Assembly: GCF_026248825.1 (NCBI RefSeq)
Contig: NZ_CP110973.1
Coordinates: 1,054,001-1,118,000, forward strand
Length of the DNA: 64,000 bases
Direction: 5' to 3'
Source: Larkinella insperata
Lineage (GTDB): Bacteria; Bacteroidota; Bacteroidia; Cytophagales; Spirosomataceae
The translations under genes and the position numbers were made by a program. Numbering within the stretch: position 1 is the first letter of the stretch; each line of letters opens with the position of its first letter. The notes below the pieces were generated by a model. That model searched no databases. It saw only the letters and a program-made list of their open reading frames with translations, and was not told the DNA's origin. This document shows, piece after piece, positions 52,159 through 60,131 of the stretch.

Positions 52159-52803
52159 ATGAAAAAGCTAATCATCTGGCCCGCCCTCGCGTTTTCGCTT
52201 GTTTTCTGCACGTTTCAGAAAGAACAGGATCAGCCCTTTTTCAACGGAAAAGACTTCAGCGGCTGGACCATTCGCGGGGAGCAGGTCAAGAACGATTACC
52301 GCATCGAAAACGGCGAGATTGTGGGAATTTCAAAACCCCAGTCCCAGAATACGTTTCTGTGCTCCAATAAAAACTACGATGATTTCATTCTGGAACTGGA
52401 AGTAAAGGTCGATACCGGCATGAATTCCGGCATTCAGTTCCGCAGCGAAAGCCGTCCGGATTACAAAAATGGCCGGGTTCACGGGTACCAGGCCGAAATC
52501 GATCCGTCGGCGCGGGCCTGGAGTGGGGGTCTGTACGACGAAGCCCGGCGCGGCTGGCTGGCCGATCTGAAAAACAACCCCGCAGGCCAAAGGGCGTTTA
52601 AAAAGTTTGATTGGAACAAATACCGCATCGAAGCCGTCGGCAAAACCGTTAAAATTTCCGTAAACGGTGTGCAGACAACGGATTACACCGATACGCTCGA
52701 AACACGCGGCTTCATTGCCCTGCAGGTTCACGGCACCAACGTTCAGCGCCCGATGGAGGTCCGCTGGCGGAATCTCCGTTTGCAGGAACTGGCCCGAAAA
52801 TAA
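52159..52803 (+). CDS. Secreted DUF1080 family protein (second copy)
   Basis: 214-residue DUF1080 (3-keto-disaccharide hydrolase-like) protein. The hydrophobic leader ends in SLVFCTFQ, compatible with a lipoprotein or a plain signal peptide. Core segments: FFNGKDFSGWTIRG, FILELEVKVDTGMNSGIQFR, VHGYQAEIDPSARAWSGG and a terminal VRWRNLRLQEL. The SGGLYDEARRGWL loop differs from the paralogue at 22772, so substrates may differ. No sugar gene is adjacent. Confidence 0.88.
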   Translation: MKKLIIWPALAFSLVFCTFQKEQDQPFFNGKDFSGWTIRGEQVKNDYRIENGEIVGISKPQSQNTFLCSNKNYDDFILELEVKVDTGMNSGIQFRSESRPDYKNGRVHGYQAEIDPSARAWSGGLYDEARRGWLADLKNNPAGQRAFKKFDWNKYRIEAVGKTVKISVNGVQTTDYTDTLETRGFIALQVHGTNVQRPMEVRWRNLRLQELARK

Positions 52804-52863
52804 TCGCTTCCCATACCGAAAATTCTGCTTTTTTATTCCCCGCCAGCGGCTGACCTTTGCGGC

Positions 52864-54093
52864 ATGTTTAGCCGTAGTATCCGTTTGTATCGGGACGCCT
52901 ACCGGGGCCTGCCCGCGACAGTCTGGCTGTTGAGCGGAGTTATGCTCATCAACCGCAGCGGCACCATGGTGTTGCCTTACCTGACGTTGTACCTGACGCA
53001 GCACCTCCATTACACAGTCGCCGAAGCGGGTGTGGTGATGGCCGTTTACGGAACCGGCGCGCTGGCCGGAACCTACCTGGGCGGGCGGCTTTCCGACCGG
53101 TTTGGCTTCTATCCGATTCAGTTTTTCAGCCTGCTCATTTCGGGCTTTTTTCTGCTTCTGCTGCAATTTGCCCATACTTTCTACACCATGTGCGGGGTGG
53201 TGTTTGTCTACACGTTGCTCGGCGAAACCTTCCGACCGGCCTTGTCGACGGCGGTTGCCTACTACAGCGTTCCCGAAAACCGAACCCGCGCTTATTCCCT
53301 CAACCGGCTGGCGATCAACCTCGGCTGGTCGCTGGGGGGCGGTTTGGGGGGCTACCTGGCGGGTATCGACTACCAGCTCCTGTTTTGGGTCGACGGCATT
53401 ACCTGCATCGTGGCGGCCATTGTCCTGCGGATTTATTTGCCCCCACCCGATCCCGCCCAGCCCGTCAGCACGGAAACGGAGTTGGTACCCGACGAAAGCC
53501 GAACCCCGTACCGGGACTGGATTTTTCTGGTTTTCATTGGTGCCACTACCCTTTTTGCCATCGGCTTCTGGCAATTGTTCAGCATGATTCCGCTGTATTT
53601 CAAACGGTTTCTGCAATTGACCGAAAGCCAGATCGGGCTGCTGATGACCATGAACGGCCTGATGATTGTTTTCACCGAAATGCCGTTGGTATACGTCATC
53701 GAAAAACGGTATTCGAGGTTTAAAGTATTGATCATCAGCACGGGCGTTTTACTGATTGGCTTTTCGTATCTGTTACTGAACATCGGGCAGTGGGCCTTTC
53801 TGGCGCTCCCGACGGTCTTCTTCAATACCATTGGCGAAATGCTGGCCATGCCGTTCATGCTCTCGTTTACGGTGGAGCGAGCCAGCGCCCAGAACCGGGG
53901 CCAGTACCTGGCGCTTTACTCGATGGCCTACGCCGTTGCCCAGATTACCGCTCCCGCCCTGGGGTCGCAGGTGGTGGCGTGGGCTGGCTTTCCGGTTCTG
54001 TGGGGAATGGTCATGGGATTATGCCTGGTGTCGGCGGGCGGCTTCTGGTGGCTTTGGGGGAAAGTAAAACCGGCCATTCCCGAAACCGTGTGA
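52864..54093 (+). CDS. MFS transporter
   Basis: 409-residue 12-helix transporter. The family loop between helices 2 and 3 is GTYLGGRLSDRFGFYPIQ; the second-half counterpart VYVIEKRYSRFKVLI is weaker. It resembles the MdtG/YfcJ-like efflux groups. A TTTG stretch 4 bases before the ATG looks like a -7 box (ACCTTTG), suggesting a leaderless or very short-leader mRNA. Substrate unknown. Confidence 0.9.
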   Translation: MFSRSIRLYRDAYRGLPATVWLLSGVMLINRSGTMVLPYLTLYLTQHLHYTVAEAGVVMAVYGTGALAGTYLGGRLSDRFGFYPIQFFSLLISGFFLLLLQFAHTFYTMCGVVFVYTLLGETFRPALSTAVAYYSVPENRTRAYSLNRLAINLGWSLGGGLGGYLAGIDYQLLFWVDGITCIVAAIVLRIYLPPPDPAQPVSTETELVPDESRTPYRDWIFLVFIGATTLFAIGFWQLFSMIPLYFKRFLQLTESQIGLLMTMNGLMIVFTEMPLVYVIEKRYSRFKVLIISTGVLLIGFSYLLLNIGQWAFLALPTVFFNTIGEMLAMPFMLSFTVERASAQNRGQYLALYSMAYAVAQITAPALGSQVVAWAGFPVLWGMVMGLCLVSAGGFWWLWGKVKPAIPETV

Positions 54094-54195
54094 GTAAATA
54101 CGGTGTTACTTATTCGTCGTTATTTGGCTCAGGAGGAAGATTTCTTTACTTTCCGGCCGAAAAACGCTTTACTCATTTACCACGAACACACAAAC

Positions 54196-54672
54196 ATGGA
54201 GACGCTGAATCGAATTGGACTCGATACCGAAAAAAGCGAAGAACTGGCTAGCCTGCTGAACGAATTACTGGCCAACTATTCCGTATTTTATCAGAACACC
54301 CGGGGTTACCACTGGAACATCAAAGGCGATAAATTCTTCGAGCTGCACCTGAAGTTTGAAGAATTATACAGCAGTTCCCTGCTCAAGATTGACGAAATCG
54401 CCGAGCGGATTCTGACGCTGGGGTATACGCCCAACCATAAATATTCGGATTACGCCCAGCTATCGACCATCCAGGAAAGCAACGAAGTATCGGACGGTCG
54501 GAAGGCCATCGCTGAGATTCTGGATGCGTTCAAGGTTCTGCTGCAGAAAGAACGCCATCTGTTGACCCTCTCGGCCGAAATCGACGACGAAGGAACCAAC
54601 GCCCTGATGAGCGACTACATCCGGGAGCAGGAAAAACTGGTCTGGATGTACTCAGCCTTCCTGAACCGCTAA
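54196..54672 (+). CDS. dps: Dps family DNA-binding ferritin-like protein
   Basis: 158-residue mini-ferritin that oxidises and stores iron with H2O2 and protects DNA. The ferroxidase segment is YHWNIKGDKFFELHLKFEELY, with His39, His51 and the acidic residues after it. Four helices fit the family; the C-terminus has no long basic tail, so DNA binding may be weak. The ATG at 54196 follows an A-rich leader and is preferred over an in-frame GTG 93 bases upstream. Confidence 0.94.
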   Translation: METLNRIGLDTEKSEELASLLNELLANYSVFYQNTRGYHWNIKGDKFFELHLKFEELYSSSLLKIDEIAERILTLGYTPNHKYSDYAQLSTIQESNEVSDGRKAIAEILDAFKVLLQKERHLLTLSAEIDDEGTNALMSDYIREQEKLVWMYSAFLNR

Positions 54673-54835
54673 GAAAACAGGTTCTTTTTAAAAGCCTGCG
54701 AAGCCTGACTATGGATGGCCCCGGGGTAGCACCCGGGATTATCCACAGTTAAGGCCTTTGGGCTTGTGGGGACGGTTTGCTTTACACTTTTAGCGGTTTT
54801 TAGCGATTTGGTTCAATAGTCCGGAAAGAACCGCT

Positions 54836-54843
54836 TAATTTTG
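54836..54843 (+). promoter_or_regulatory. Predicted -7 element of argH
   Basis: TAATTTTG is a perfect match to TAnnTTTG, 26 bases before the TTG start codon of argH. The nearest upstream TTG (54808-54810) is 25 bases away, longer than the usual 19, so the -33 part is doubtful. Confidence 0.45.
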
Positions 54844-54869
54844 CCCCTTCCACTGACTTCATTACTGTC

Positions 54870-56228
54870 TTGAAACTCTGGCAAAAAGCAACTTCCGATA
54901 CCGAATCCAAAGCGATCGCCGATAAAATCGAACAGTTTACGGTTGGGCGCGACCGCGAAATGGACCTTTACCTCGCCCCTTTCGATGTGCTGGGCAACCT
55001 CGCCCACGCCACCATGCTCGAAACCATCAACCTCCTGACAAGTGAGGAACTGAGCGTGTTGCGGGCGGAGTTGAAAAACATTTATCAACAGATTCAGGAC
55101 GGCCAGTTTGTGATTGAAGAGGGCGTGGAAGACGTTCATTCACAGGTGGAACTGATGCTAACCCGCACGCTGGGCGATGTTGGCAAAAAGATTCACAGCG
55201 GCCGGTCGCGCAACGACCAGGTGCTGGTTGATCTGAAACTCTTCACCCGCGATCGGCTCTGGCAGGTGGCCGAAGCTGTTCAGCGGGTTTTCGACCGGCT
55301 GATTATCCGGTCTGAACAGCATAAAGCGGATTTGCTGCCGGGTTACACCCATCTGCAAATTGCCATGCCCTCGTCGTTCGGGTTGTGGTTTGGTGCCTAC
55401 GCCGAAGCCCTGGCCGACGATATGCTGACCTTACAAACCGCCTACCGATTGGCCAACCGCAATCCGCTGGGTTCGGGCGCGGGCTACGGTTCGTCGTTTC
55501 CGCTCAACCGAACCTTGACAACGGAATTGCTGGGCTTTGAGGGAATGCACGTCAACGTGGTCTACGCGCAGATGAGCCGGGGTAAAACCGAGCAAACCGC
55601 CCTGACGGCTTTGGCCGCCGTGGCCGCAACCCTGTCGCGGATGGCGATGGACATCTGTCTCTACAACAGCCAGAACTTCGGTTTTCTGACGCTACCCGAC
55701 GCCCTGACGACGGGTTCCAGCATCATGCCGCACAAGAAAAATCCCGATGTCGCCGAACTGCTGCGGGCCAAAACCAACCGTTTGAAAGCCCTGCCGATGG
55801 AAGTGACGCTGGTGATGAGCAATTTGCCTTCGGGCTACCACCGCGACATGCAGATTCTGAAGGAAATCCTGATGCCCGCTTTTGAAGAAATCTTGAACTG
55901 CCTGCAAATCACCGATTTCATGCTCGAACACCTCCAGGTTAAAACCAATCTGCTGGATGATCCGAAGTACGATCCACTGTTCAGCGTGGAGCGGGTGAAT
56001 GAGCTCGTTTTGCAGGGGGTGCCGTTCCGGGAAGCGTATTTGCAGGTAAAAACCGAGGTAGAGGAGGGAAGTTACACGGCTTCGCGTACGCTGAAACACA
56101 CGCATGAAGGCAGCCTTGGCAACCTCGGCAACGACCAGATTGTGAAGCAGATGAATACGGCTTTGCAGGGCTTTGGGGCGGAGAAAGTAGCGAGCGCCCT
56201 GCGTCAATTAGTAGGAACGCAGCCTTAA
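54870..56228 (+). CDS. argH: Argininosuccinate lyase (TTG start)
   Basis: 452-residue enzyme of the fumarase/aspartase superfamily that splits argininosuccinate to arginine and fumarate. Signature GSSIMPHKKNPDVAELLR is intact, as are HSGRSRNDQV and GYTHLQIAMPSSF. The start codon is TTG at 54870-54872: the encoded KLWQKATSD...IEQFTVGRDRE matches the family N-terminus and no ATG is available before YLAPFDVLG. The stop lies inside a 26-base palindrome. With argE 5 kb upstream it shows part of arginine synthesis. Confidence 0.95.
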   Translation: MKLWQKATSDTESKAIADKIEQFTVGRDREMDLYLAPFDVLGNLAHATMLETINLLTSEELSVLRAELKNIYQQIQDGQFVIEEGVEDVHSQVELMLTRTLGDVGKKIHSGRSRNDQVLVDLKLFTRDRLWQVAEAVQRVFDRLIIRSEQHKADLLPGYTHLQIAMPSSFGLWFGAYAEALADDMLTLQTAYRLANRNPLGSGAGYGSSFPLNRTLTTELLGFEGMHVNVVYAQMSRGKTEQTALTALAAVAATLSRMAMDICLYNSQNFGFLTLPDALTTGSSIMPHKKNPDVAELLRAKTNRLKALPMEVTLVMSNLPSGYHRDMQILKEILMPAFEEILNCLQITDFMLEHLQVKTNLLDDPKYDPLFSVERVNELVLQGVPFREAYLQVKTEVEEGSYTASRTLKHTHEGSLGNLGNDQIVKQMNTALQGFGAEKVASALRQLVGTQP

Positions 56229-56239
56229 GGCTGCGTTCC
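56214..56239. repeat. 26-base perfect palindrome over the argH stop codon
   Basis: GGAACGCAGCCTT followed directly by AAGGCTGCGTTCC. It contains the argH TAA stop (56226-56228) and ends 10 bases before the convergent gene's stop. No T-run follows, so it is not a standard terminator. Confidence 0.7.
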
Positions 56240-56248
56240 GGAGTTTAT

Positions 56249-57109
56249 CTACTCTACGCGATACGCGACGAGTTTGTTCTTGAAAAATGTGGGTACTACC
56301 ACCAGCTTTTTGCTGGGGACATAATCGATATCGGCTGAATTTACCTTTTCGTTGCGGGTATCGAGCAGCTGCTGCTTCTGCCCGTCAGCCGTGATGTAGA
56401 AAAGCCGTCCGCTCCAGTCCGAAACCATGTAATCCTTGCCGATGGCCACAATACCGTCGGTGTTGGCCATGCCGTCAGCGATTTTGGTCAGTTTCTTGGA
56501 AGCCACATCCAGCGATTGCAAGGCGCCGATTTTGGTGCTGCCCACCATGAGCGTTTTGGTTCCGACGGCCAGTAAGCCGTTGGGATTGTTCAGGTCGCCA
56601 CCGTCCATCCATACCTCCCATTTGTCATCTTTCAGGCGGTAAATTTTGCTGTTCCGACTGTCCGACGCGTACACGGTGCCTTCTTTGTCAATCGTCACAT
56701 CGTTCAGAAACGCCTTTTTATCGACGGCATCCCAGGTTTGCTCAGCCTGGCCGTTGCTCAGGTTGATCGCTACCAAGCGGTAGACATCGGTAACGTACAA
56801 ACGGTTTTTGTGGATGCCCATGCCTTTGGGTGCGTTCAGGCCCGTCGTCCACTTGAGGTTTTCAATTTTACCGTCGAGCGACACTTTCGAGATGAATCCA
56901 TCACCATCCAGCGAATCGGATTTACCGACAATGTTGGCCACGTACAGGATATTTCCTTTTGAATCATATAGCACCGATTCCGGCACGCTCAGCGTTGAGT
57001 CGGTTTCCCAGACTTTGACAAGTTTCTTTTCTTTCTTCGGCGATTCAAATGCCGATAGGGTAACGGTCAGTAAGATACTGCCGCCCAGCAGGAGGTTCAG
57101 TAAACGCAT
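56249..57109 (-). CDS. Exported SMP-30/NHL-type beta-propeller protein
   Basis: 286-residue exported protein with signal peptide 1-20. Repeated strands such as PESVLYDSKGNILYVANI, GLNAPKGMGIHKNRLYVTDV and FLNDVTIDKEGTVYASDSRN form a six-bladed SMP-30/gluconolactonase-like propeller. The metal-binding positions of true gluconolactonases (Glu in PES, Asn and Asp in NDV and SDW) appear present, so lactonase activity is possible but unproven. The ATG at 57107-57109 gives the signal peptide. Confidence 0.83.
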   Translation of the reverse strand: MRLLNLLLGGSILLTVTLSAFESPKKEKKLVKVWETDSTLSVPESVLYDSKGNILYVANIVGKSDSLDGDGFISKVSLDGKIENLKWTTGLNAPKGMGIHKNRLYVTDVYRLVAINLSNGQAEQTWDAVDKKAFLNDVTIDKEGTVYASDSRNSKIYRLKDDKWEVWMDGGDLNNPNGLLAVGTKTLMVGSTKIGALQSLDVASKKLTKIADGMANTDGIVAIGKDYMVSDWSGRLFYITADGQKQQLLDTRNEKVNSADIDYVPSKKLVVVPTFFKNKLVAYRVE

Positions 57110-57206
57110 GGTTCGATAGCAGATGGATTTACGCTTTTTTGTCGTAAGTAACAATATGCTCAGCTTTATTCCAACCGTTGCCCCGCTTTGTTACCAACGA
57201 GCCTTT

Positions 57207-58451
57207 TTAGCTCAACCGAACCGCAAAGAGTTCTTTGGAATTATAATAGACGTAAGCCACCACCAGCAGCGTCACCAAGCCGCCCAGTGCGACCGAAGGA
57301 ACAACGCCCAGAAACCGGGCGGCCACCCCCGATTCAAAAGCACCAATTTCGTTCGACGAGCTGACAAAAATACCGTTGACGGCCGCCACCCGTCCCCGCA
57401 TGTGGTCGGGCGGGAAAATTTGCAGGATCGTATTCCGGATCACCACGCTGACACTATCGAACGCACCCGTCGCCAGCAACGCCAGTACCGACAGCCAGAA
57501 GTGAGTTGAAAAGGCAAAAATCAGGGTGAAAATACCGAATCCCAGCACGGCAATGAGCATGTTACGCCAGGCATTGTGCGTGGGCGGAAACCGCGTCAGC
57601 AGCAGCATGGTTCCGATGGCGCCGATGGCCGGAGCCGCCCGCAAAATACCCAGGCCCTCGGCCCCCACTTTCAGAATATCCTCGGCAAAAATGGGCAGCA
57701 TGGCCACCACCCCGCCAAACAGGACCGAAAACAAATCCAGCGAAATGGAGTAGAGAATAATCTTGGTTTGAAAGACAAACCGGATGCCTTCGCGCAGGCT
57801 GGTCCACAGGCTATCCTGCTGTCCTTCCATCACGGGTACCGGTTTTCTCTTGATCATGGAGATCAGAACCAGACACACCAGCAGCAGGCCGATCACCACC
57901 AGCAGCGAGTTGTCTAGCCCCAGCCAGACGTACAGAAATCCCGCCATACCCGGTCCGGCAATCGCCCCGGCCTGATAAAACGATCCGCTCCAGGTCGACG
58001 AATTGGCGTACAGTTCGCGCGGCACCAGAAACGGTTTCAGCGACGAACTGGTGGGCGAGTAGAATCCTTTGGCCGTACCGATTAATACCAGAACGCTGTA
58101 AATAACCGTCAGTTGCGCGGTTTGCGACAAATGCGCCACCACCGACGGCTGAAAAACAAGGTAAAGAATGACCGACCCCAGAATGATAACCGATAAACTG
58201 ATTTGCAGAATAGACCGCTTCTCCCGCCGGTCGGCCAGGTGACCGCCAAAGAGCGACATCGCGATAAACGGCAGGGCTTCGGCCAGCCCCACAAAGCCCA
58301 GCGCCAGCGGGTCGTGCGTCATTTTGTAGAGCTCATAACCCAGAATCACTTCCTGGATCAGGAGGGTTGCAGTAATCAGGAAACTGTTGGTAACGAAAAA
58401 GCGAAATTCAGGATAACGAAGAGCAGCGTAGCTATCATTTGGTGTATTCAT
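57207..58451 (-). CDS. MFS transporter (enterobactin exporter EntS-like group)
   Basis: 414-residue 12-helix protein. Loop 2-3 motif is FGGHLADRREKRSIL; the protein belongs to the MFS_3 group (TIGR-like EntS/macrolide efflux), with LRYPEFRFFVTNSFL at the start. The ATG at 58449-58451 is preferred; an in-frame alternative lies 21 bases upstream. A perfect -7 box lies 5 bases before this ATG, so the mRNA may be leaderless. Substrate unknown. Confidence 0.9.
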   Translation of the reverse strand: MNTPNDSYAALRYPEFRFFVTNSFLITATLLIQEVILGYELYKMTHDPLALGFVGLAEALPFIAMSLFGGHLADRREKRSILQISLSVIILGSVILYLVFQPSVVAHLSQTAQLTVIYSVLVLIGTAKGFYSPTSSSLKPFLVPRELYANSSTWSGSFYQAGAIAGPGMAGFLYVWLGLDNSLLVVIGLLLVCLVLISMIKRKPVPVMEGQQDSLWTSLREGIRFVFQTKIILYSISLDLFSVLFGGVVAMLPIFAEDILKVGAEGLGILRAAPAIGAIGTMLLLTRFPPTHNAWRNMLIAVLGFGIFTLIFAFSTHFWLSVLALLATGAFDSVSVVIRNTILQIFPPDHMRGRVAAVNGIFVSSSNEIGAFESGVAARFLGVVPSVALGGLVTLLVVAYVYYNSKELFAVRLS

Positions 58452-58455
58452 ACTA

Positions 58456-58463
58456 CAAAAGTA
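58456..58463 (-). promoter_or_regulatory. Predicted -7 element of the MFS gene
   Basis: On the minus strand TACTTTTG matches TAnnTTTG exactly and ends 5 bases before the ATG. No TTG occurs at the usual distance, so support is partial. Confidence 0.4.
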
Positions 58464-58562
58464 ACTGTTCAACCAGGATTCTGCTTTTTATAAAGTCCCC
58501 GGGTGATTTCTTTGTTCATTAATTTGCCATTATAACTAGTCAAGCAGCCAAAATAATTCGAT

Positions 58563-59216
58563 ATGCACGTTAAAATCTGTTGCATCAGCAGCGTCGAAGA
58601 AGCTCGCCTGGCCGTAGCCGCCGGAGCATCAGCCGTAGGGCTGGTCGGAAAAATGCCCAGTGGTCCGGGCGTAATCGGGGATGACCTCATCCGGACAATC
58701 GCGCTGACCGTCCCACCGCCGGTCGCCACATTTCTGCTAACCAGCGAACCCACCGCCGAAGCCGTTATTGAACACCAGCGCCGGGTCGGAACCAATACCG
58801 TTCAGCTCGTCGATGCCTTGCCCACCGGCAGTTACCGGGTTTTACGGGCCGCCTTGCCGGGGATCAAGCTGGTGCAGGTCATTCACGTTCTGGACGAGCT
58901 GAGTATCGACGAAGCCCTTGCGTCGGCGGAGGAAGTGGATGCCCTGCTGCTGGATTCGGGAAACCCCACATTGGCGGTGAAGGAACTGGGCGGTACGGGT
59001 CGGCGGCACGACTGGAAACTAAGCCGCCGAATTGTGGAACAAAGCCGTGTGCCCGTCTTTCTGGCCGGGGGTCTGAAGCCGGAAAACGTCCGGGAGGCCA
59101 TCGATACCGTGCAACCCTTCGGCCTGGATCTGTGCAGCAGCGTCCGGACGGGTGGGAAACTGGACCCGCAAAAATTAAGAGACTTTTTCTCGCAAGTCCG
59201 CGCTCACGGATTTTAG
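58563..59216 (+). CDS. Phosphoribosylanthranilate isomerase-like (TrpF family) protein
   Basis: 217-residue TIM-barrel protein of the TrpF family. Catalytic Cys is in VKICCISSVEEA (the usual form is KICGIT) and the general-acid Asp in ALLLDSGNP. The phosphate-binding loops are FLAGGLKPENV and GLDLCSSVRTGGKLDP. GGTGRRHDW replaces the usual GGTG..F.W. No other trp gene lies nearby, whereas trpF normally sits in the trp operon, so this is probably a paralogue or a TrpF with a separate role. Confidence 0.85.
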   Translation: MHVKICCISSVEEARLAVAAGASAVGLVGKMPSGPGVIGDDLIRTIALTVPPPVATFLLTSEPTAEAVIEHQRRVGTNTVQLVDALPTGSYRVLRAALPGIKLVQVIHVLDELSIDEALASAEEVDALLLDSGNPTLAVKELGGTGRRHDWKLSRRIVEQSRVPVFLAGGLKPENVREAIDTVQPFGLDLCSSVRTGGKLDPQKLRDFFSQVRAHGF

Positions 59217-59263
59217 CTTCGGTGAGTATGTAGACACGGGCTTAAACCGTCCAGATGAAAACA

Positions 59264-59300
59264 CAAAAACCCCAGTCCGAGCGGACCGGGGTTTCTTTCT
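59264..59300. terminator. Bidirectional terminator
   Basis: AAACCCCAGTCCG-AGC-GGACCGGGGTTT forms a stem with one mismatch, with TTTCTTTC on the plus strand and TTTTTGTGTTTT on the minus strand. It separates the convergent trpF-like and hsp20 genes. Confidence 0.85.
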
Positions 59301-59315
59301 ATGCGTCTACTTACC

Positions 59316-59747
59316 TTACGCTACTGCAATTTGTTTGGGTTCAACCACCGTTTTTTCAACTTTCGGCAGGTCGATTTTCAGGATACCGTCGGTATAAGCT
59401 GCCTGAATTTGTTCGTTGTTTACGTTCTTCGGTAACCGGAAGCTACGCTCGAAAGAAGTATAGCTGAACTCTTTCCGGGTGTAGTTTTCCGTTTTTTCTT
59501 CGCTGGCTTGTTCCTGTTTGGCCGAGATGGTCAACTGGTTGTTGTTCAGATTAATGTTGAAATCTTCTTTTTTCAAACCAGGAGCGGCCAATTCAATGTG
59601 GTAAGCCGTTTCATCTTCTTTAATGTTGGCGGCTACCGGTGTGGCAGTTTTAGCAACCGCTGGTGTGTTGTGTTGCCGGTTGAACTCGCGGGTTACCAGG
59701 TGATTAAACAACGAAGGCAAGTGGTTGTATTGAACTAAGGTTCTCAT
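59316..59747 (-). CDS. Hsp20/alpha-crystallin family small heat shock protein
   Basis: 143-residue chaperone that holds unfolding proteins. The alpha-crystallin domain covers about 45-130: IELAAPGLKKEDFNINL, QLTISAKQE and FERSFRLPKNVN, with the GILKIDLPK end. The terminal I-x-V-like tail (KQIAVA) is present. The ATG at 59745-59747 starts MRTLVQYN, the common Bacteroidota form. A nested inverted repeat lies about 90-140 bases upstream and may take part in heat regulation. Confidence 0.94.
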   Translation of the reverse strand: MRTLVQYNHLPSLFNHLVTREFNRQHNTPAVAKTATPVAANIKEDETAYHIELAAPGLKKEDFNINLNNNQLTISAKQEQASEEKTENYTRKEFSYTSFERSFRLPKNVNNEQIQAAYTDGILKIDLPKVEKTVVEPKQIAVA

Positions 59748-60131
59748 GACTTTATGTTGGTTATGTTTTAATTTCTTGGTTACGGTATCCATTTATTCAA
59801 CTTGTGTACCAATTCAAAAAATTAAAAATAACCAGACAAAATGACACTATTTTTCATTAAATCTTAAGGATTAATGACATTTTGTCTTATTCAAAAGCTC
59901 ATATTGTCAGAAATGTGCCCACGATGGGCCAAGGGCTCCATTCTTTCCACTATTCTAGGTTAAAAAGCTCCACCGCAGATTGGTGCGAATTTTCCCTGCA
60001 GTGATTTTTTCATCCATAAAATTTTTTGATCCCAATGCGTAAAAAATATCCTGGATTAGTTTTTGTTGTATACGCAAACAATAATTAACTTTATCCTTAT
60101 TAATACGTTTTATTCAATCGCGATCACACGT
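59748..60131. other. AT-rich divergent intergenic region of hsp20 and the TPR gene
   Basis: About 380 bases, rich in A+T. It holds the nested inverted repeats at 59835-59886 and both promoters, which I cannot place with confidence. No gene is visible. Confidence 0.4.
59835..59886. repeat. Nested inverted repeats upstream of hsp20
   Basis: Outer arms GACAAAATG (59835-59843) and CATTTTGTC (59878-59886); inner arms TCATTAA (59854-59860) and TTAATGA (59871-59877). All are perfect and share one centre near 59861-59866. The spacing suggests a regulator site or a cruciform-like stem. Confidence 0.6.

Noticed and set aside
52330..53616. 428-codon open frame on the minus strand
   Set aside because: Spans two well-supported plus-strand genes (DUF1080 and MFS) in antisense, with no domain of its own.
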